Shown piece by piece: positions 11,171 to 19,529 of a stretch of 64,000 nucleotides of DNA. The notes below the pieces were generated by a model. The model was not told the origin of the DNA and did not search any database. It saw nothing but the letters and a program-made list of their open reading frames with translations. The position numbers were made by a program, and so were the translations under genes. This stretch comes from AC-51 sp963749895 (GTDB taxonomy: Bacteria; Actinomycetota; UBA4738; HRBIN12). Each line of letters begins with the position of its first letter. Within the stretch, counting starts at the first letter, position 1. The DNA is taken from assembly GCA_963749895.1 (NCBI GenBank), contig CAVVOG010000001.1, positions 310,001 to 374,000 of the forward strand, given 5' to 3'.

Positions 11171-13450
11171 GTGGACCCTCATGCCTTCCTCGATCGGCTC
11201 CGAGCCGACCCCGACCTCGCCCCGTCGTTGCTCGACGTGCGCGAGCTGCCCGCGCGGACCCCGGCGATCGAGCCGTTCCCGGACGATCTGCCCGCCCTGA
11301 TCGCGTCGCGACTCGGGCTGCTCGGCATCGAGGGGCTCTACCCGCATCAACGCCGAGGGCTGGACGTCCTGCGGTCGGGACAGGACCTGCTGATGGCCAC
11401 CGGCACGGCGAGCGGCAAGACGCTGGTGTACGACGTGGCCTTCGCCGAGGCGGCCCTGGCACGCCCGAAGACCACCGCCCTGTTCGTGTTCCCGACGAAG
11501 GCGCTGGCACGCGACCAGCTCCGGCAGCTCCGCTCCCTCAAGATCCCGCAGATCCGGGCGGCCGTCTACGACGGAGACACACCCCAGGCCGAGCGCGCCC
11601 TGATCCGACGCAACGCGAACGTGATCTTGACGAACCCCGACATGCTCCATCTGTCGATCCTGGCCGACCACGCGCGGTGGGGTGACTTCCTCCTGCGCCT
11701 CGCGCTCGTCGTGGTCGACGAGGCGCACGTACTCCGGGGCGTCTTCGGCTCGCACGTCGCCATGGTGCTGCGACGACTGCGACGGCTCGTGGCCCACCAT
11801 GGCGGCGATCCCCGATGGTGCCTGGCCAGCGCCACAATCGGGAACCCGGGGGAGCTCGCCGAACGCCTCACGGGGCTGGAGTTCGTCGTCGTCGACGAGG
11901 ACACCTCGCCCACGCGACGCAAGCTGTTCGCGCTGTGGAACCCACCGGTCATCGACGAGGAGACCGGAGCCCGGCGAAGCGCACTGGTGACCTCGTCGTC
12001 CCTGATGGCCGCCCTGATCGACGACGACGTCCGGACGATCGGCTTCGCGCGATCGCGACGAGCCGCCGAACTGCTCGCGGAGTTCACACGTCGGGACCTG
12101 ACCGACGCGGCGAAGCGGCCGCGCGTGCGTGCCTACCGGGCCGGCTACCTGCCCGAGGACCGCAGGGCACTCGAGCAGGCGCTCACGAGCGGCGAACTGC
12201 TCGGTGTGGCCAGCACGAACGCGCTCGAACTGGGGATCGACATCGGCTCGCTGGACGCTGCGATCCTCACCGGCTACCCGGGGACCCGCGCCTCGATGTG
12301 GCAGCAGGCCGGACGCGCCGGACGACGCGAGACCGACTCGCTGGTCGTGCTCGTGGCCCAGGACGATCCGCTCGACCAGTACCTCGTGCACCACCCGGAA
12401 GATCTGTTCGACCGGCCGGCGGAAGCGGCGGTGATCGACCCGACCAACCCGTACGTGCTGGCGCCGCACCTGCGGTGCGCCGCCCGTGAGTTGCCGATCG
12501 ACACGGACACGGCCCGGAGGTTCTTCGGCGAGGAAGCGCCCGACGCGCTCGCTCGCCTCGCCGAGCGAGGCGAGGTGAAGGCCCGAGCGGACACGTGGCA
12601 CGACGTCGGGCGCGAGCCTCCGCACCGAGCGGTCGACGTCCGGGCGGGATCGGGTCACGTCTACCGGATCGTGTTGGCGGACAGCGGCGAGATGCTCGGC
12701 ACCGCCGACGAGCACCGGGCGTTCGCGACGCTGCATCCAGGTGCCGTCTACCTGCACCAAGGCGAGCAGTACCTGGTCCAGGCGCTCGACCTGACGCAGG
12801 GCGTGGCGCTCGTCGAGGAGGCAGACCCGGACTTCTACACACAGGCCCGCGACGTCACCGACATCGAGGTGGTGGACGTCCGCGAGCGGTCGGACGCGTT
12901 CGGCGATGCCGAGATGCACCTGGGAACCGTGAGGGTCTCGAACCAGGTCACGGGGTTCGTCCGCAAGCTCGTATCGACGAACGAGGTCGTCGGCGAGGTC
13001 CCGCTCGACCTGCCGCCGGTCCTGCTGGAGACGACGGCCGTGTGGTGGACCCTGCCCGGTCGGCTGCTCGACCGGGCAGGCGTGGGCCCCCACGATCTGA
13101 CCGGCGGGATCCACGCCGCCGAGCACGCGGCGATCGGGCTGTTGCCGCTCGTCGCCACGTGCGACCGGTGGGACGTCGGCGGGGTCTCCACCCCGCTGCA
13201 CGAGGACACCGGTCTGACCACGATCTTCGTCTACGACGGCTACCCGGGCGGTGCCGGGATCGCCGAGCGCGGGTTCCGCAGCGCGGATCGGTGGCTCCAT
13301 GCCACCTACGAGCGGGTCCGCGAGTGCCCGTGCCGCGACGGGTGCCCCAGCTGCGTCCACAGCCCGAAATGCGGGAACGGCAACGAGCCGCTCGACCGGC
13401 GCGCGGCGACGGCGTTGCTGGCTGCGATACTCGGCACCGCATGGGGATGA
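11171..13450 (+). CDS. DEAD/DEAH-box helicase with DUF1998 C-terminus (MrfA-like)
   Basis: A 759-residue superfamily 2 helicase. Motif I is MATGTASGKT (residues 75-84), motif II DEAH (183-186), motif III SATIG, and motif VI QQAGRAGRR. The C-terminal DUF1998/MZB region has a four-cysteine metal site, CPCRDGCPSCVHSPKCGNG. This architecture matches the MrfA family, which in Bacillus acts in mitomycin-lesion repair; that function is inferred. The GTG start fits the -10 spacing and the N-terminal alignment. A LOG-like gene follows 4 nt after the stop, possibly co-transcribed. Confidence 0.9.
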   Translation: MDPHAFLDRLRADPDLAPSLLDVRELPARTPAIEPFPDDLPALIASRLGLLGIEGLYPHQRRGLDVLRSGQDLLMATGTASGKTLVYDVAFAEAALARPKTTALFVFPTKALARDQLRQLRSLKIPQIRAAVYDGDTPQAERALIRRNANVILTNPDMLHLSILADHARWGDFLLRLALVVVDEAHVLRGVFGSHVAMVLRRLRRLVAHHGGDPRWCLASATIGNPGELAERLTGLEFVVVDEDTSPTRRKLFALWNPPVIDEETGARRSALVTSSSLMAALIDDDVRTIGFARSRRAAELLAEFTRRDLTDAAKRPRVRAYRAGYLPEDRRALEQALTSGELLGVASTNALELGIDIGSLDAAILTGYPGTRASMWQQAGRAGRRETDSLVVLVAQDDPLDQYLVHHPEDLFDRPAEAAVIDPTNPYVLAPHLRCAARELPIDTDTARRFFGEEAPDALARLAERGEVKARADTWHDVGREPPHRAVDVRAGSGHVYRIVLADSGEMLGTADEHRAFATLHPGAVYLHQGEQYLVQALDLTQGVALVEEADPDFYTQARDVTDIEVVDVRERSDAFGDAEMHLGTVRVSNQVTGFVRKLVSTNEVVGEVPLDLPPVLLETTAVWWTLPGRLLDRAGVGPHDLTGGIHAAEHAAIGLLPLVATCDRWDVGGVSTPLHEDTGLTTIFVYDGYPGGAGIAERGFRSADRWLHATYERVRECPCRDGCPSCVHSPKCGNGNEPLDRRAATALLAAILGTAWG

Positions 13451-13454
13451 CCGG

Positions 13455-13961
13455 ATGACCTCGCCCGTCCCGAGCACGCTGCGTCGTCCCTACGTCGCGG
13501 TGATCGGCGCGTCGAACGCCACGGCGTGGGAACTCGCGACGGCTGAGGACCTCGGGCGACGCCTGGCCAGTGAAGGATGCGTCCTGGTGTGTGGCGGTCT
13601 GGGCGGTGTGATGGACGCTGCCGCCCGCGGCTGCGAGGCGGGCGGCGGGGTCTCGATCGGGATCTTACCCGGCGTCGATCGCGACCCAGCGTCACCTCAC
13701 CTGACCGTCGCGATCGCGACGGGCTTCGGGGAGGCGCGCAACGCGATCGTGGCGCGCAGCGCCGACGCCGTGATCGCCGTCGGCGGGGAGTTCGGGACCC
13801 TGTCGGAGCTCGCGCTCGCGCTGAAGATGGGCACGCCGGTGATCGGACTGGGCACGTGGGCGCTCGGACGCGACGATCTCGACCGCGACCCGATCGTCCG
13901 GGCCGAGACGGTCGACGAGGCGATCGAACACCTCCACCGGCTCCTGCCGGGGCGCATCTGA
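13455..13961 (+). CDS. LOG/TIGR00725-like Rossmann protein
   Basis: A 168-residue cytosolic protein with a nucleotide-binding fold: VAVIGAS at the N-terminus, CGGLGGVMDAAARGCEAGGG, GILPG, and GGEFGTLSELALALKMGTPVIG. The last part is the GGxGTxxE pattern shared by LOG phosphoribohydrolases and TIGR00725 proteins. The role is not established for this subfamily; a nucleotide or molybdenum-cofactor carrier-like role is possible. The start lies 4 nt after the helicase stop. Confidence 0.8.
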   Translation: MTSPVPSTLRRPYVAVIGASNATAWELATAEDLGRRLASEGCVLVCGGLGGVMDAAARGCEAGGGVSIGILPGVDRDPASPHLTVAIATGFGEARNAIVARSADAVIAVGGEFGTLSELALALKMGTPVIGLGTWALGRDDLDRDPIVRAETVDEAIEHLHRLLPGRI

Positions 13962-13962
13962 A

Positions 13963-13979
13963 GGACGCCCCGAGCGTCC
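13963..13979 (+). terminator. Hairpin after the LOG-like gene
   Basis: GGACGC-cccga-GCGTCC forms a 6-bp stem starting 2 nt after the stop codon, followed by a G-rich run and no U-tract. A weak terminator candidate. Confidence 0.35.
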
Positions 13980-14019
13980 GGGGGTTGCCGCCGCTGTCCC
14001 TGACGACGAAGATGGCCGC

Positions 14020-14547
14020 ATGCCGGTCGTGCTGATCCTGCTCGCGGTGGTGTGGGCCTCGTTCGTCGTTGCCGCCGTGGTCGGCAGCGCGCCCTCGGGA
14101 GGCACCTCGATCGTCGCCTTCGACCGGGAGATCGCGACACCCGGAACCCCGGAGGGTGTCTGGATCCTGTGCGCGCTCGCGGTCTCAGCGGGCCTCGTGC
14201 TCGCCTGGGCGTTCGGGTCATGGAACCGGCGGCGTCATCGGTTGCGGCTGCACGCCGAGCTCGACGAGCGGTGGGCTCTGCGTTCCCACGAATCCGTCGC
14301 CGAACAGCTGCGCGGGCGGTTGATGGAGTCCCGCGAGCGCGAGCTCGACGAGGTCATCTGGACGCTCACCGCGCAACGCGACGCCTTGCTGGAGGAGATC
14401 GCCGAGCTCAGGGCGAACGCCCCCGACGTCGCGCGGGTCCCCGAGACCGACGACACCGTGATCGACGTGACCGACGACGTCGAGTTGTCTGACGACGACC
14501 TCGTCGACGTCACCGAGGACGTCGACGAGGTCGGCCGAGCGGGGTGA
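14020..14547 (+). CDS. Two-helix membrane protein with coiled coil, unknown
   Basis: 175 residues: one transmembrane helix at residues 3-22, an external loop, a second helix at about 48-67, an Arg-rich stop-transfer (WNRRRHRLR), a coiled coil (about 78-135, including LTAQRDALLEEIAELR) and a very acidic tail (DVTDDVELSDDDLVDVTEDVDE). No enzyme motif is seen. The layout closely mirrors the gene at 16087-16698, and the two bracket the copper-chaperone pair. I do not recognise a named family. Confidence 0.7.
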   Translation: MPVVLILLAVVWASFVVAAVVGSAPSGGTSIVAFDREIATPGTPEGVWILCALAVSAGLVLAWAFGSWNRRRHRLRLHAELDERWALRSHESVAEQLRGRLMESRERELDEVIWTLTAQRDALLEEIAELRANAPDVARVPETDDTVIDVTDDVELSDDDLVDVTEDVDEVGRAG

Positions 14548-14556
14548 CCCGCTCGA

Positions 14557-15057
14557 TCACATCCCTTCGTCTTCGCCCTCCATCCCTTCGGGCATCTCAC
14601 CGGTGAACTCGCGCATCTCCGCAGTCACCGCGACGTCACCGGCCTGCTCGAAGGTCAGCGTCACGTCGATCTGGGTTCCGACGTCGAGCGGCTCCGGGAT
14701 CTCCATCAGCATCACGTGATAGCCGCCGGGCTCGAACGTCACGCTCCCACCCGCGGGGATGTCGACACCCTCGACCTCGCCCATCTGCGCGGTCCCGTCG
14801 ACCGTCGTCGTCTCGTGGACCTGAACGACCCCGGCAGCGTCGCTCGCCGCCGCGACGAGCCGGTCGGCCTCCTCCCCCGTGTTCTCGACCATGAAGTAGA
14901 CGGCACCGCGGTCTTCGGTGGGAGACCAGCCCCAGACCTCGGTGACCGAGATCGAGCCGTCGGTCCCCTCGCTGCCACCGTCGTCGTCGGAGCACGCGGC
15001 CGCCGTCAGCGTGAACGCCACGGCCACGACCAGGCCCCACCGGAGCCACTTCGCCAT
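14557..15057 (-). CDS. PCuAC-type periplasmic copper chaperone lipoprotein
   Basis: A 166-residue lipoprotein with lipobox TAAAC (Cys22). The full Cu(I) motif H-X10-M-X21-H-X-M is present as His81, Met92, His114 and Met116, so the metal site looks intact. Family members deliver copper to the CuA centre of cytochrome c oxidase together with Sco. It follows the Sco gene in the same direction 35 nt downstream, supporting that role. The C-terminus is Met/Glu/Gly rich (EMPEGMEGEDEGM) and might add metal affinity. Confidence 0.92.
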   Translation of the reverse strand: MAKWLRWGLVVAVAFTLTAAACSDDDGGSEGTDGSISVTEVWGWSPTEDRGAVYFMVENTGEEADRLVAAASDAAGVVQVHETTTVDGTAQMGEVEGVDIPAGGSVTFEPGGYHVMLMEIPEPLDVGTQIDVTLTFEQAGDVAVTAEMREFTGEMPEGMEGEDEGM

Positions 15058-15092
15058 CGGTTCCCTCCTCGTTCGTTCTCGTCACCCGCGGA

Positions 15093-15920
15093 TCAGACCG
15101 CGGGGTCCCATCCGTCCTCGACCACCGACACGAGGTCGGCGCGGAACTGGTCGGCGGTCATCCCGAACGGGTAGGCGAGGCGGGCCTTCCCGTCCGGGAA
15201 GAACAACAGCTGATACGCGGCGTGCGACATCGCGTAGTCGTCCCCGCCCATGTCCTCCTTCGTCGCAGGGTTCACGTTCATCAGCATCTGCACGTGGTGC
15301 GCGATCGCGTCGTCGTCCGGGCGCAGCCCGATGAAGTCCGTGTCCAGATCGCGATCGAAGTTCGCCAGCCAGGTATCGATGACCTTCAGCGTGTCGCGCT
15401 CCGGGTCGACGCTCACCCAGACGACGCGGACCTCGTCCTGGATCGCGGGCGGGAGCTCGCGGAGGGCAGCCGCGTTGACAGCCTGGGTCCCCGGGCAGAT
15501 ATCCGGACAGCTGGTGTAGCCGAACGCCAGGAGCGTGTACTTCCCCCGCGTGACGTCGCGGAGGTTCACGCGGTCACCTCGCTGGTCGGTCAGGATGATC
15601 GACGGTGCCACCGCCTCCGGCTCGACCCGGAACCCCTCGTAGTTCCAGAGCAGGGGCTTCACGAGGCTCATCTCGTCGGAGACCTTGACCTCCTCGTAGG
15701 TCTCTGCAGCGCTGGCGGGGACGCTCTGATGCGGATCGGCGGACGAGGCGCCGCCGGAGGGCACCGCGCCGCCGGCCGACGGAAGGACGGCCACGCTCGG
15801 GCTCGCCTCCGGTGCGGAGGCGTCGGATGTGCACGCCGACGAGAGCACCGCCAGCGTGCTCGCCATCACCGCCGCGCCTGCCGAGCGCGACGGACCCCGT
15901 CGCCATCGGTTCGCGGGCAC
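15093..15920 (-). CDS. SCO1/SenC family copper chaperone lipoprotein
   Basis: About 275 residues from GTG. This start supplies the basic n-region (RWRRGPSR) needed before the hydrophobic stretch and lipobox SSAC (Cys30). A Ser/Pro/Ala linker leads to a thioredoxin-like Sco domain with the Cu/redox motif FGYTSCPDICPG (Cys138, Cys142) and the distal His in MSHAAYQLLFF. Role: maturation of cytochrome c oxidase CuA. The gene precedes PCuAC as a two-gene unit. Confidence 0.9.
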   Translation of the reverse strand: MPANRWRRGPSRSAGAAVMASTLAVLSSACTSDASAPEASPSVAVLPSAGGAVPSGGASSADPHQSVPASAAETYEEVKVSDEMSLVKPLLWNYEGFRVEPEAVAPSIILTDQRGDRVNLRDVTRGKYTLLAFGYTSCPDICPGTQAVNAAALRELPPAIQDEVRVVWVSVDPERDTLKVIDTWLANFDRDLDTDFIGLRPDDDAIAHHVQMLMNVNPATKEDMGGDDYAMSHAAYQLLFFPDGKARLAYPFGMTADQFRADLVSVVEDGWDPAV

Positions 15921-16086
15921 GAGGCCATTCCACCCGTCGAGGAACCGGACCCGGGGGGCCGAAGGTCCTGGGACCGCAGAGGAAGCGCGGTCCGAAGGCC
16001 CCCCGTCGAGCCGCTCGGGTTGACCCTCGAGGCGCCGGCGTCGCATGCTCCCGTCCGACGTCTCCCCCCGACGGAAGGAACCGCCC

Positions 16087-16698
16087 GTGGCGTACGTGTT
16101 CGTGGCCCTGACGGCCGCGCTCGTGTGGACCGTGCTCGCCGTCGATCTGGTGGCCGAGAGCGCCGCTCGCGGCGGCCGGACGATCGTGCTGTTCGGCACC
16201 GTGCTCGCGCGGACGTCGGCCGAGACCGGGATCTTGGTGATCGCGGCTGCGGCCGCGTCGGCCGGGATGGCCCTCGTTGCCGCGGCGGCGTTCGTCCGCG
16301 GTCGTTGGCTCGAGCGGAGGTTGGCCGACGAGGTGGACGACCGCTACCAGGAGATGTCGGTGAGGGCCGCCGGCTGGGAAGCGCGAGAGGACCTCCTCCG
16401 GTGGCAGATCGCCGACCTGGAGCGACAGCAAGCCCGGCTGATCGCGAAACGCGACGAGCTCCTGGCCGAGATGCAGCTCGCGAGACGGACCACGAGCGAC
16501 CTCCGCAGGGTGGCGCGCAGACAGAAGGAGGCGATCGACAAGGTCGTGAAGGCAGCGGACGAGGTCGTGATCGTCCCGGACCCGAGCGACGCAGGTGAGG
16601 ATCCCTTCCAGGTGCCGGACGCCGGGAGCGCGATCCCCGCGGCATCACCCCCGGCGGGGCACGAGGAACTCTGGTCCCGGCTCGTCGACCGGGAGTGA
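16087..16698 (+). CDS. Two-helix membrane protein with coiled coil, paralogue-like
   Basis: 203 residues from GTG with AAGGAA 8-9 nt upstream. A transmembrane helix (about 2-22), an external loop with RTIVLFGTVLART, a second helix (about 48-72), a basic stop, then a coiled coil (about 85-160, with LIAKRDELLAEMQLAR) and an unstructured Pro/Ala tail. The loop and coiled-coil phrases align loosely with the protein at 14020-14547, suggesting ancient duplication. No known catalytic motif. Divergent from sco; convergent with the flippase, 3 nt apart. Confidence 0.7.
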   Translation: MAYVFVALTAALVWTVLAVDLVAESAARGGRTIVLFGTVLARTSAETGILVIAAAAASAGMALVAAAAFVRGRWLERRLADEVDDRYQEMSVRAAGWEAREDLLRWQIADLERQQARLIAKRDELLAEMQLARRTTSDLRRVARRQKEAIDKVVKAADEVVIVPDPSDAGEDPFQVPDAGSAIPAASPPAGHEELWSRLVDRE

Positions 16699-16701
16699 CC
16701 C

Positions 16702-18294
16702 TCAGGGACGGCCGCGGCCGGTGACCTTGCCGACGAGCCTGCCGACCGCCGCCCGCTCGGCGGGAGGGAGCCCGGCCGCGAGCAACGCGACCACGTAGGC
16801 GGAGGCGCCGGCGCCCGCCGCCAGCGCGAGGTTCATCAGCCACGGGGTCTCGGGCAGCAGGACGTGCGCACCCCACATCACCACGGCGCCCACCCCCGTC
16901 GGGACGAGGAGTCGCACGTAGGCACGGTCGAACGGCCAGATCCCGAGGAACCGCCGGACCAGGAAGAGCCGAGCGATCGCGCTGAACGTGAGGGTGACGG
17001 CCTGGGCGATCGCGGCTCCACGGATCCCGAGGATCTCGGGGCGCGCCAGGAGCAACGCGAGCGTCACGTCGATCGCGAACGCTGCGACGTACACGATCAG
17101 GTCCCACCCGGTGCGACCGGCCATGATCAGGATGAACCCGACCGTGCCGACCATCACGGGCACGATCATGCCGATGATCAAGATCCGCAGGGCGCCCGCT
17201 CCTTCCTCGAAGCCGGCACCGAAGATCCGCATCACCTGCTCCGGGAGGATCGCGAGCGCCAGCAGGACCGGGATCGTGGCGGCCAGCGACCACCGGGTCA
17301 CCTGTTTGTACAGCGCGTCGAGCCGGTTCCGGTCACCGCGGTGGTGCAGATCGGCCACGAACGGGCTGAACGTGAGCGACACGCTCGTGAGGAACAGGAA
17401 CAGCGACTGGCCCGCTCGCAGGACCGCCCCATAGGTACCCGTGGCCTCGTCCCCCGACGGGCCGAGCGACGACATCAGGGCCGACAGCACGAACAGGTCG
17501 GTCCAGAACAGCAGCTGGGAGAACAGCGTCCCGGGAGCGCGGAGCGCACCGAAGCGCCACAGCGCTCCGGTTCCCTCCTCCGGGATCGGCTCGCCCGTGA
17601 CGTCGCCGAGCTTCCGACGCTGGCTCAGCCATCCGGCCGCCGCGATGAGCAACGCGGCGCCCCACGACGCCGCGAACGCGGCGCTGGCCCATCCCGCGCT
17701 GACCGCCACCACGGCCCACAGGACGAGCGTGAACACGATCCAGCCGATCGGCTGGGCGAACCACTGCGCGTACAGGGTGTAGCGCATGATCTTCAGGCCG
17801 CGCGTCGCCCCCATCAACGTGAACGCGAGGGCGGCGAGCGGAACCGTCACCGCCGCCCACCGGAACGCGATCACCGCGTCCGGGCGACCGCTGAACCGAT
17901 CGGCGAGCCACGGCGCGATGGCGAGGGCGACGACGGAGAACCCGAGCGAGACGATGGCGGCGATCAGGGTGGAGCGGCGTACGAGACCACGTGCGCGCCC
18001 CCCTCGCCCGGATCCGACGAGGATCGAGACGAGCCGCACGTTGGCGACGTCCATCCCGAACCTCGTCGCGGCCGCGGCGACGAAGGCGAACTGGGTCGCC
18101 AGCGTGACCACGCCGAACGCCTCCGGTCCGAGGCGGTTCGACATCAAGACCTGCGCGGCGAAGGTCGCGACCGCGCCCACGCCCAGTCCGACGACGTTCT
18201 GGCCGGTCTGGCCGACGATCACCCGCTGGTCGGCGCCGGGGCGGACCGTTCCGGTCTCGGCGATCTCCTCGAGGATCTCGGACTCCTGATCCAT
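16702..18294 (-). CDS. Polysaccharide flippase, Wzx/MATE-like
   Basis: A 530-residue protein with about 14 hydrophobic helices and a 25-residue acidic N-terminus. The N-half phrase GLGVGAVATFAAQVLMSNRLGPEAFGVVTLATQF resembles (in pieces) Wzx/RfbX oligosaccharide flippases, as does RILIIGMIVPVMVGTVGFIL later on. It would move lipid-linked sugar units across the membrane. No glycosyltransferases are nearby, so the substrate is unknown. The start is a probable leaderless ATG. Confidence 0.85.
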   Translation of the reverse strand: MDQESEILEEIAETGTVRPGADQRVIVGQTGQNVVGLGVGAVATFAAQVLMSNRLGPEAFGVVTLATQFAFVAAAATRFGMDVANVRLVSILVGSGRGGRARGLVRRSTLIAAIVSLGFSVVALAIAPWLADRFSGRPDAVIAFRWAAVTVPLAALAFTLMGATRGLKIMRYTLYAQWFAQPIGWIVFTLVLWAVVAVSAGWASAAFAASWGAALLIAAAGWLSQRRKLGDVTGEPIPEEGTGALWRFGALRAPGTLFSQLLFWTDLFVLSALMSSLGPSGDEATGTYGAVLRAGQSLFLFLTSVSLTFSPFVADLHHRGDRNRLDALYKQVTRWSLAATIPVLLALAILPEQVMRIFGAGFEEGAGALRILIIGMIVPVMVGTVGFILIMAGRTGWDLIVYVAAFAIDVTLALLLARPEILGIRGAAIAQAVTLTFSAIARLFLVRRFLGIWPFDRAYVRLLVPTGVGAVVMWGAHVLLPETPWLMNLALAAGAGASAYVVALLAAGLPPAERAAVGRLVGKVTGRGRP

Positions 18295-18303
18295 GCCCGC
18301 CGG

Positions 18304-18309
18304 AGTATG
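18304..18309 (-). promoter_or_regulatory. -10 box, flippase promoter
   Basis: CATACT on the minus strand lies 9 nt before the flippase ATG, with no Shine-Dalgarno sequence. Confidence 0.4.
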
Positions 18310-18387
18310 GCAGGCTCCGGACGACCCCTCGACGAGGGGACGGGGGCCCTGATCCGGATCGTCACGGGGATGTCACGGTAGGGCCAC

Positions 18388-19080
18388 ATGAGGACGATGC
18401 GTCGGGTCCTGGCCGTGGTGATCGGCTGCGTCGCCGTGTCCGTCGCGGCGTGGATCGGACTGACGTTCCTGTTCGGATGGGTGACCGGGACGCTGATCGC
18501 CGCGGCCACCCTCGTGTTCGTGGTGGCCGTCTACTTGCTGGTGATCGGTCCGTGGCAGCGAGCGTGGGGGGCCACCGACGAGGAGGTCGCCGCTACGATG
18601 CCCGGCGACGACCTGCTCCGACCCGACGCCCCGGCGACGACCCGGGCGATCACGATCGCGGCCCCTCCCGAGCGCGTGTGGCCCTGGCTCCTCCAGATCG
18701 GCTACGGGCGAGGAGGCTGGTACTCCTACGACTGGCTCGACAACGACGGGGAGCCGAGCATCGACCGGATCGACCCCGGACTGCAGGGCCTCGCGGTCGG
18801 CGACCGGATCGTGATGGTGCCCGGGATGGGGCCGACCGTTCGGGAGATCGAGTCGAACAGGCATCTGCTGAGCGCCGGCGATACGGAGACGTGGTGCCTG
18901 CAGCTGCGCCCGATGTCGGAAGGCGGAACCCGGTTGATCAGCAGGTGGCGCCAGGATTGGCCGAAGGGCCCTGCCACGTTCGTGTGGGCCGCGATCGCAG
19001 ACCCGGGCGCCTTCGTCATGGAGCGCAAGATGCTGCGGACGCTCCGAGCGCGCGTCGAATCCGCGCCGACCGCGCCCTAA
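18388..19080 (+). CDS. Membrane-anchored SRPBCC-like protein
   Basis: 230 residues: two N-terminal transmembrane helices (about 5-28 and 33-55), then a cytoplasmic domain with ITIAAPPERVWPWLLQIGYG and GGWYSYDWLDN, a pattern common in SRPBCC/START-like proteins of actinobacteria. The ligand is unknown. The ATG at 18397 is an alternative start. Its stop codon overlaps that of the convergent FeoA gene (TAA against TAG on the other strand). Confidence 0.75.
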   Translation: MRTMRRVLAVVIGCVAVSVAAWIGLTFLFGWVTGTLIAAATLVFVVAVYLLVIGPWQRAWGATDEEVAATMPGDDLLRPDAPATTRAITIAAPPERVWPWLLQIGYGRGGWYSYDWLDNDGEPSIDRIDPGLQGLAVGDRIVMVPGMGPTVREIESNRHLLSAGDTETWCLQLRPMSEGGTRLISRWRQDWPKGPATFVWAAIADPGAFVMERKMLRTLRARVESAPTAP

Positions 19081-19529
19081 CGATCGGCCGCGACCGGCGG
19101 CCGCACGTGGATCTGACCGCAGATCTCTTCGGACAGGGCGAGCTCGGTCTCGCCGATCTTCACGACGGGGACCGGTGCCCGTTGCGACAGGGAGACGATC
19201 GTCCCGGGGGTCAGGCCGAACGCGGTCAGGCGCGATGCCCGCGACGCGGGCATCGCGGCGAGGTCGAGCACCTCGACCGGCGTCCCGGGAGCCACGTGGG
19301 TCAGGGGCACCGCCTCGCCCCGCCCCTGGGGGGGCGGCGCTGCCTGCGGGTCACCGGCCCCGGGCCACCACCTTCGGAGCACCTTCACGAGCCCGCTCTT
19401 GGACTCGTCGACGACCTGATATCCGCAGTTCGGGCAGCAGATCAACGAGCAGCGCGAGCCGAGCGGGCAGCTTGCATGACAGACGAGCTGCGTGGCCTCG
19501 AACTCGTGACCGCACAATCGGCAGCGCAT
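19077..19529 (-). CDS. Cys-rich ribbon-FeoA fusion protein
   Basis: 150 residues. Residues 1-45 hold ten cysteines in MRCRLCGHEF, LVCHASCPLGSRCSLICCPN and CGYQ, suggesting one or two metal or Fe-S knuckles. Residues about 75-150 are a FeoA SH3-like domain (TPVEVLDLAAMPASRASRLTAFGLTPG and VKIGETELALSEEICGQIHV). FeoA assists the Fe2+ channel FeoB. Start and feoB stop share an A (TGATG), so translation is coupled. The fused ribbon could be an iron or redox sensor, perhaps replacing FeoC; that is inference. Confidence 0.85.
   Translation of the reverse strand: MRCRLCGHEFEATQLVCHASCPLGSRCSLICCPNCGYQVVDESKSGLVKVLRRWWPGAGDPQAAPPPQGRGEAVPLTHVAPGTPVEVLDLAAMPASRASRLTAFGLTPGTIVSLSQRAPVPVVKIGETELALSEEICGQIHVRPPVAADR

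Noticed and set aside
10712..13477. A 921-codon open frame antisense to the helicase gene
   Set aside because: G+C-rich codon bias of the real gene leaves the opposite strand open; the peptide has no domain and is Arg/Gly/Pro-rich, while the plus strand shows all helicase motifs.
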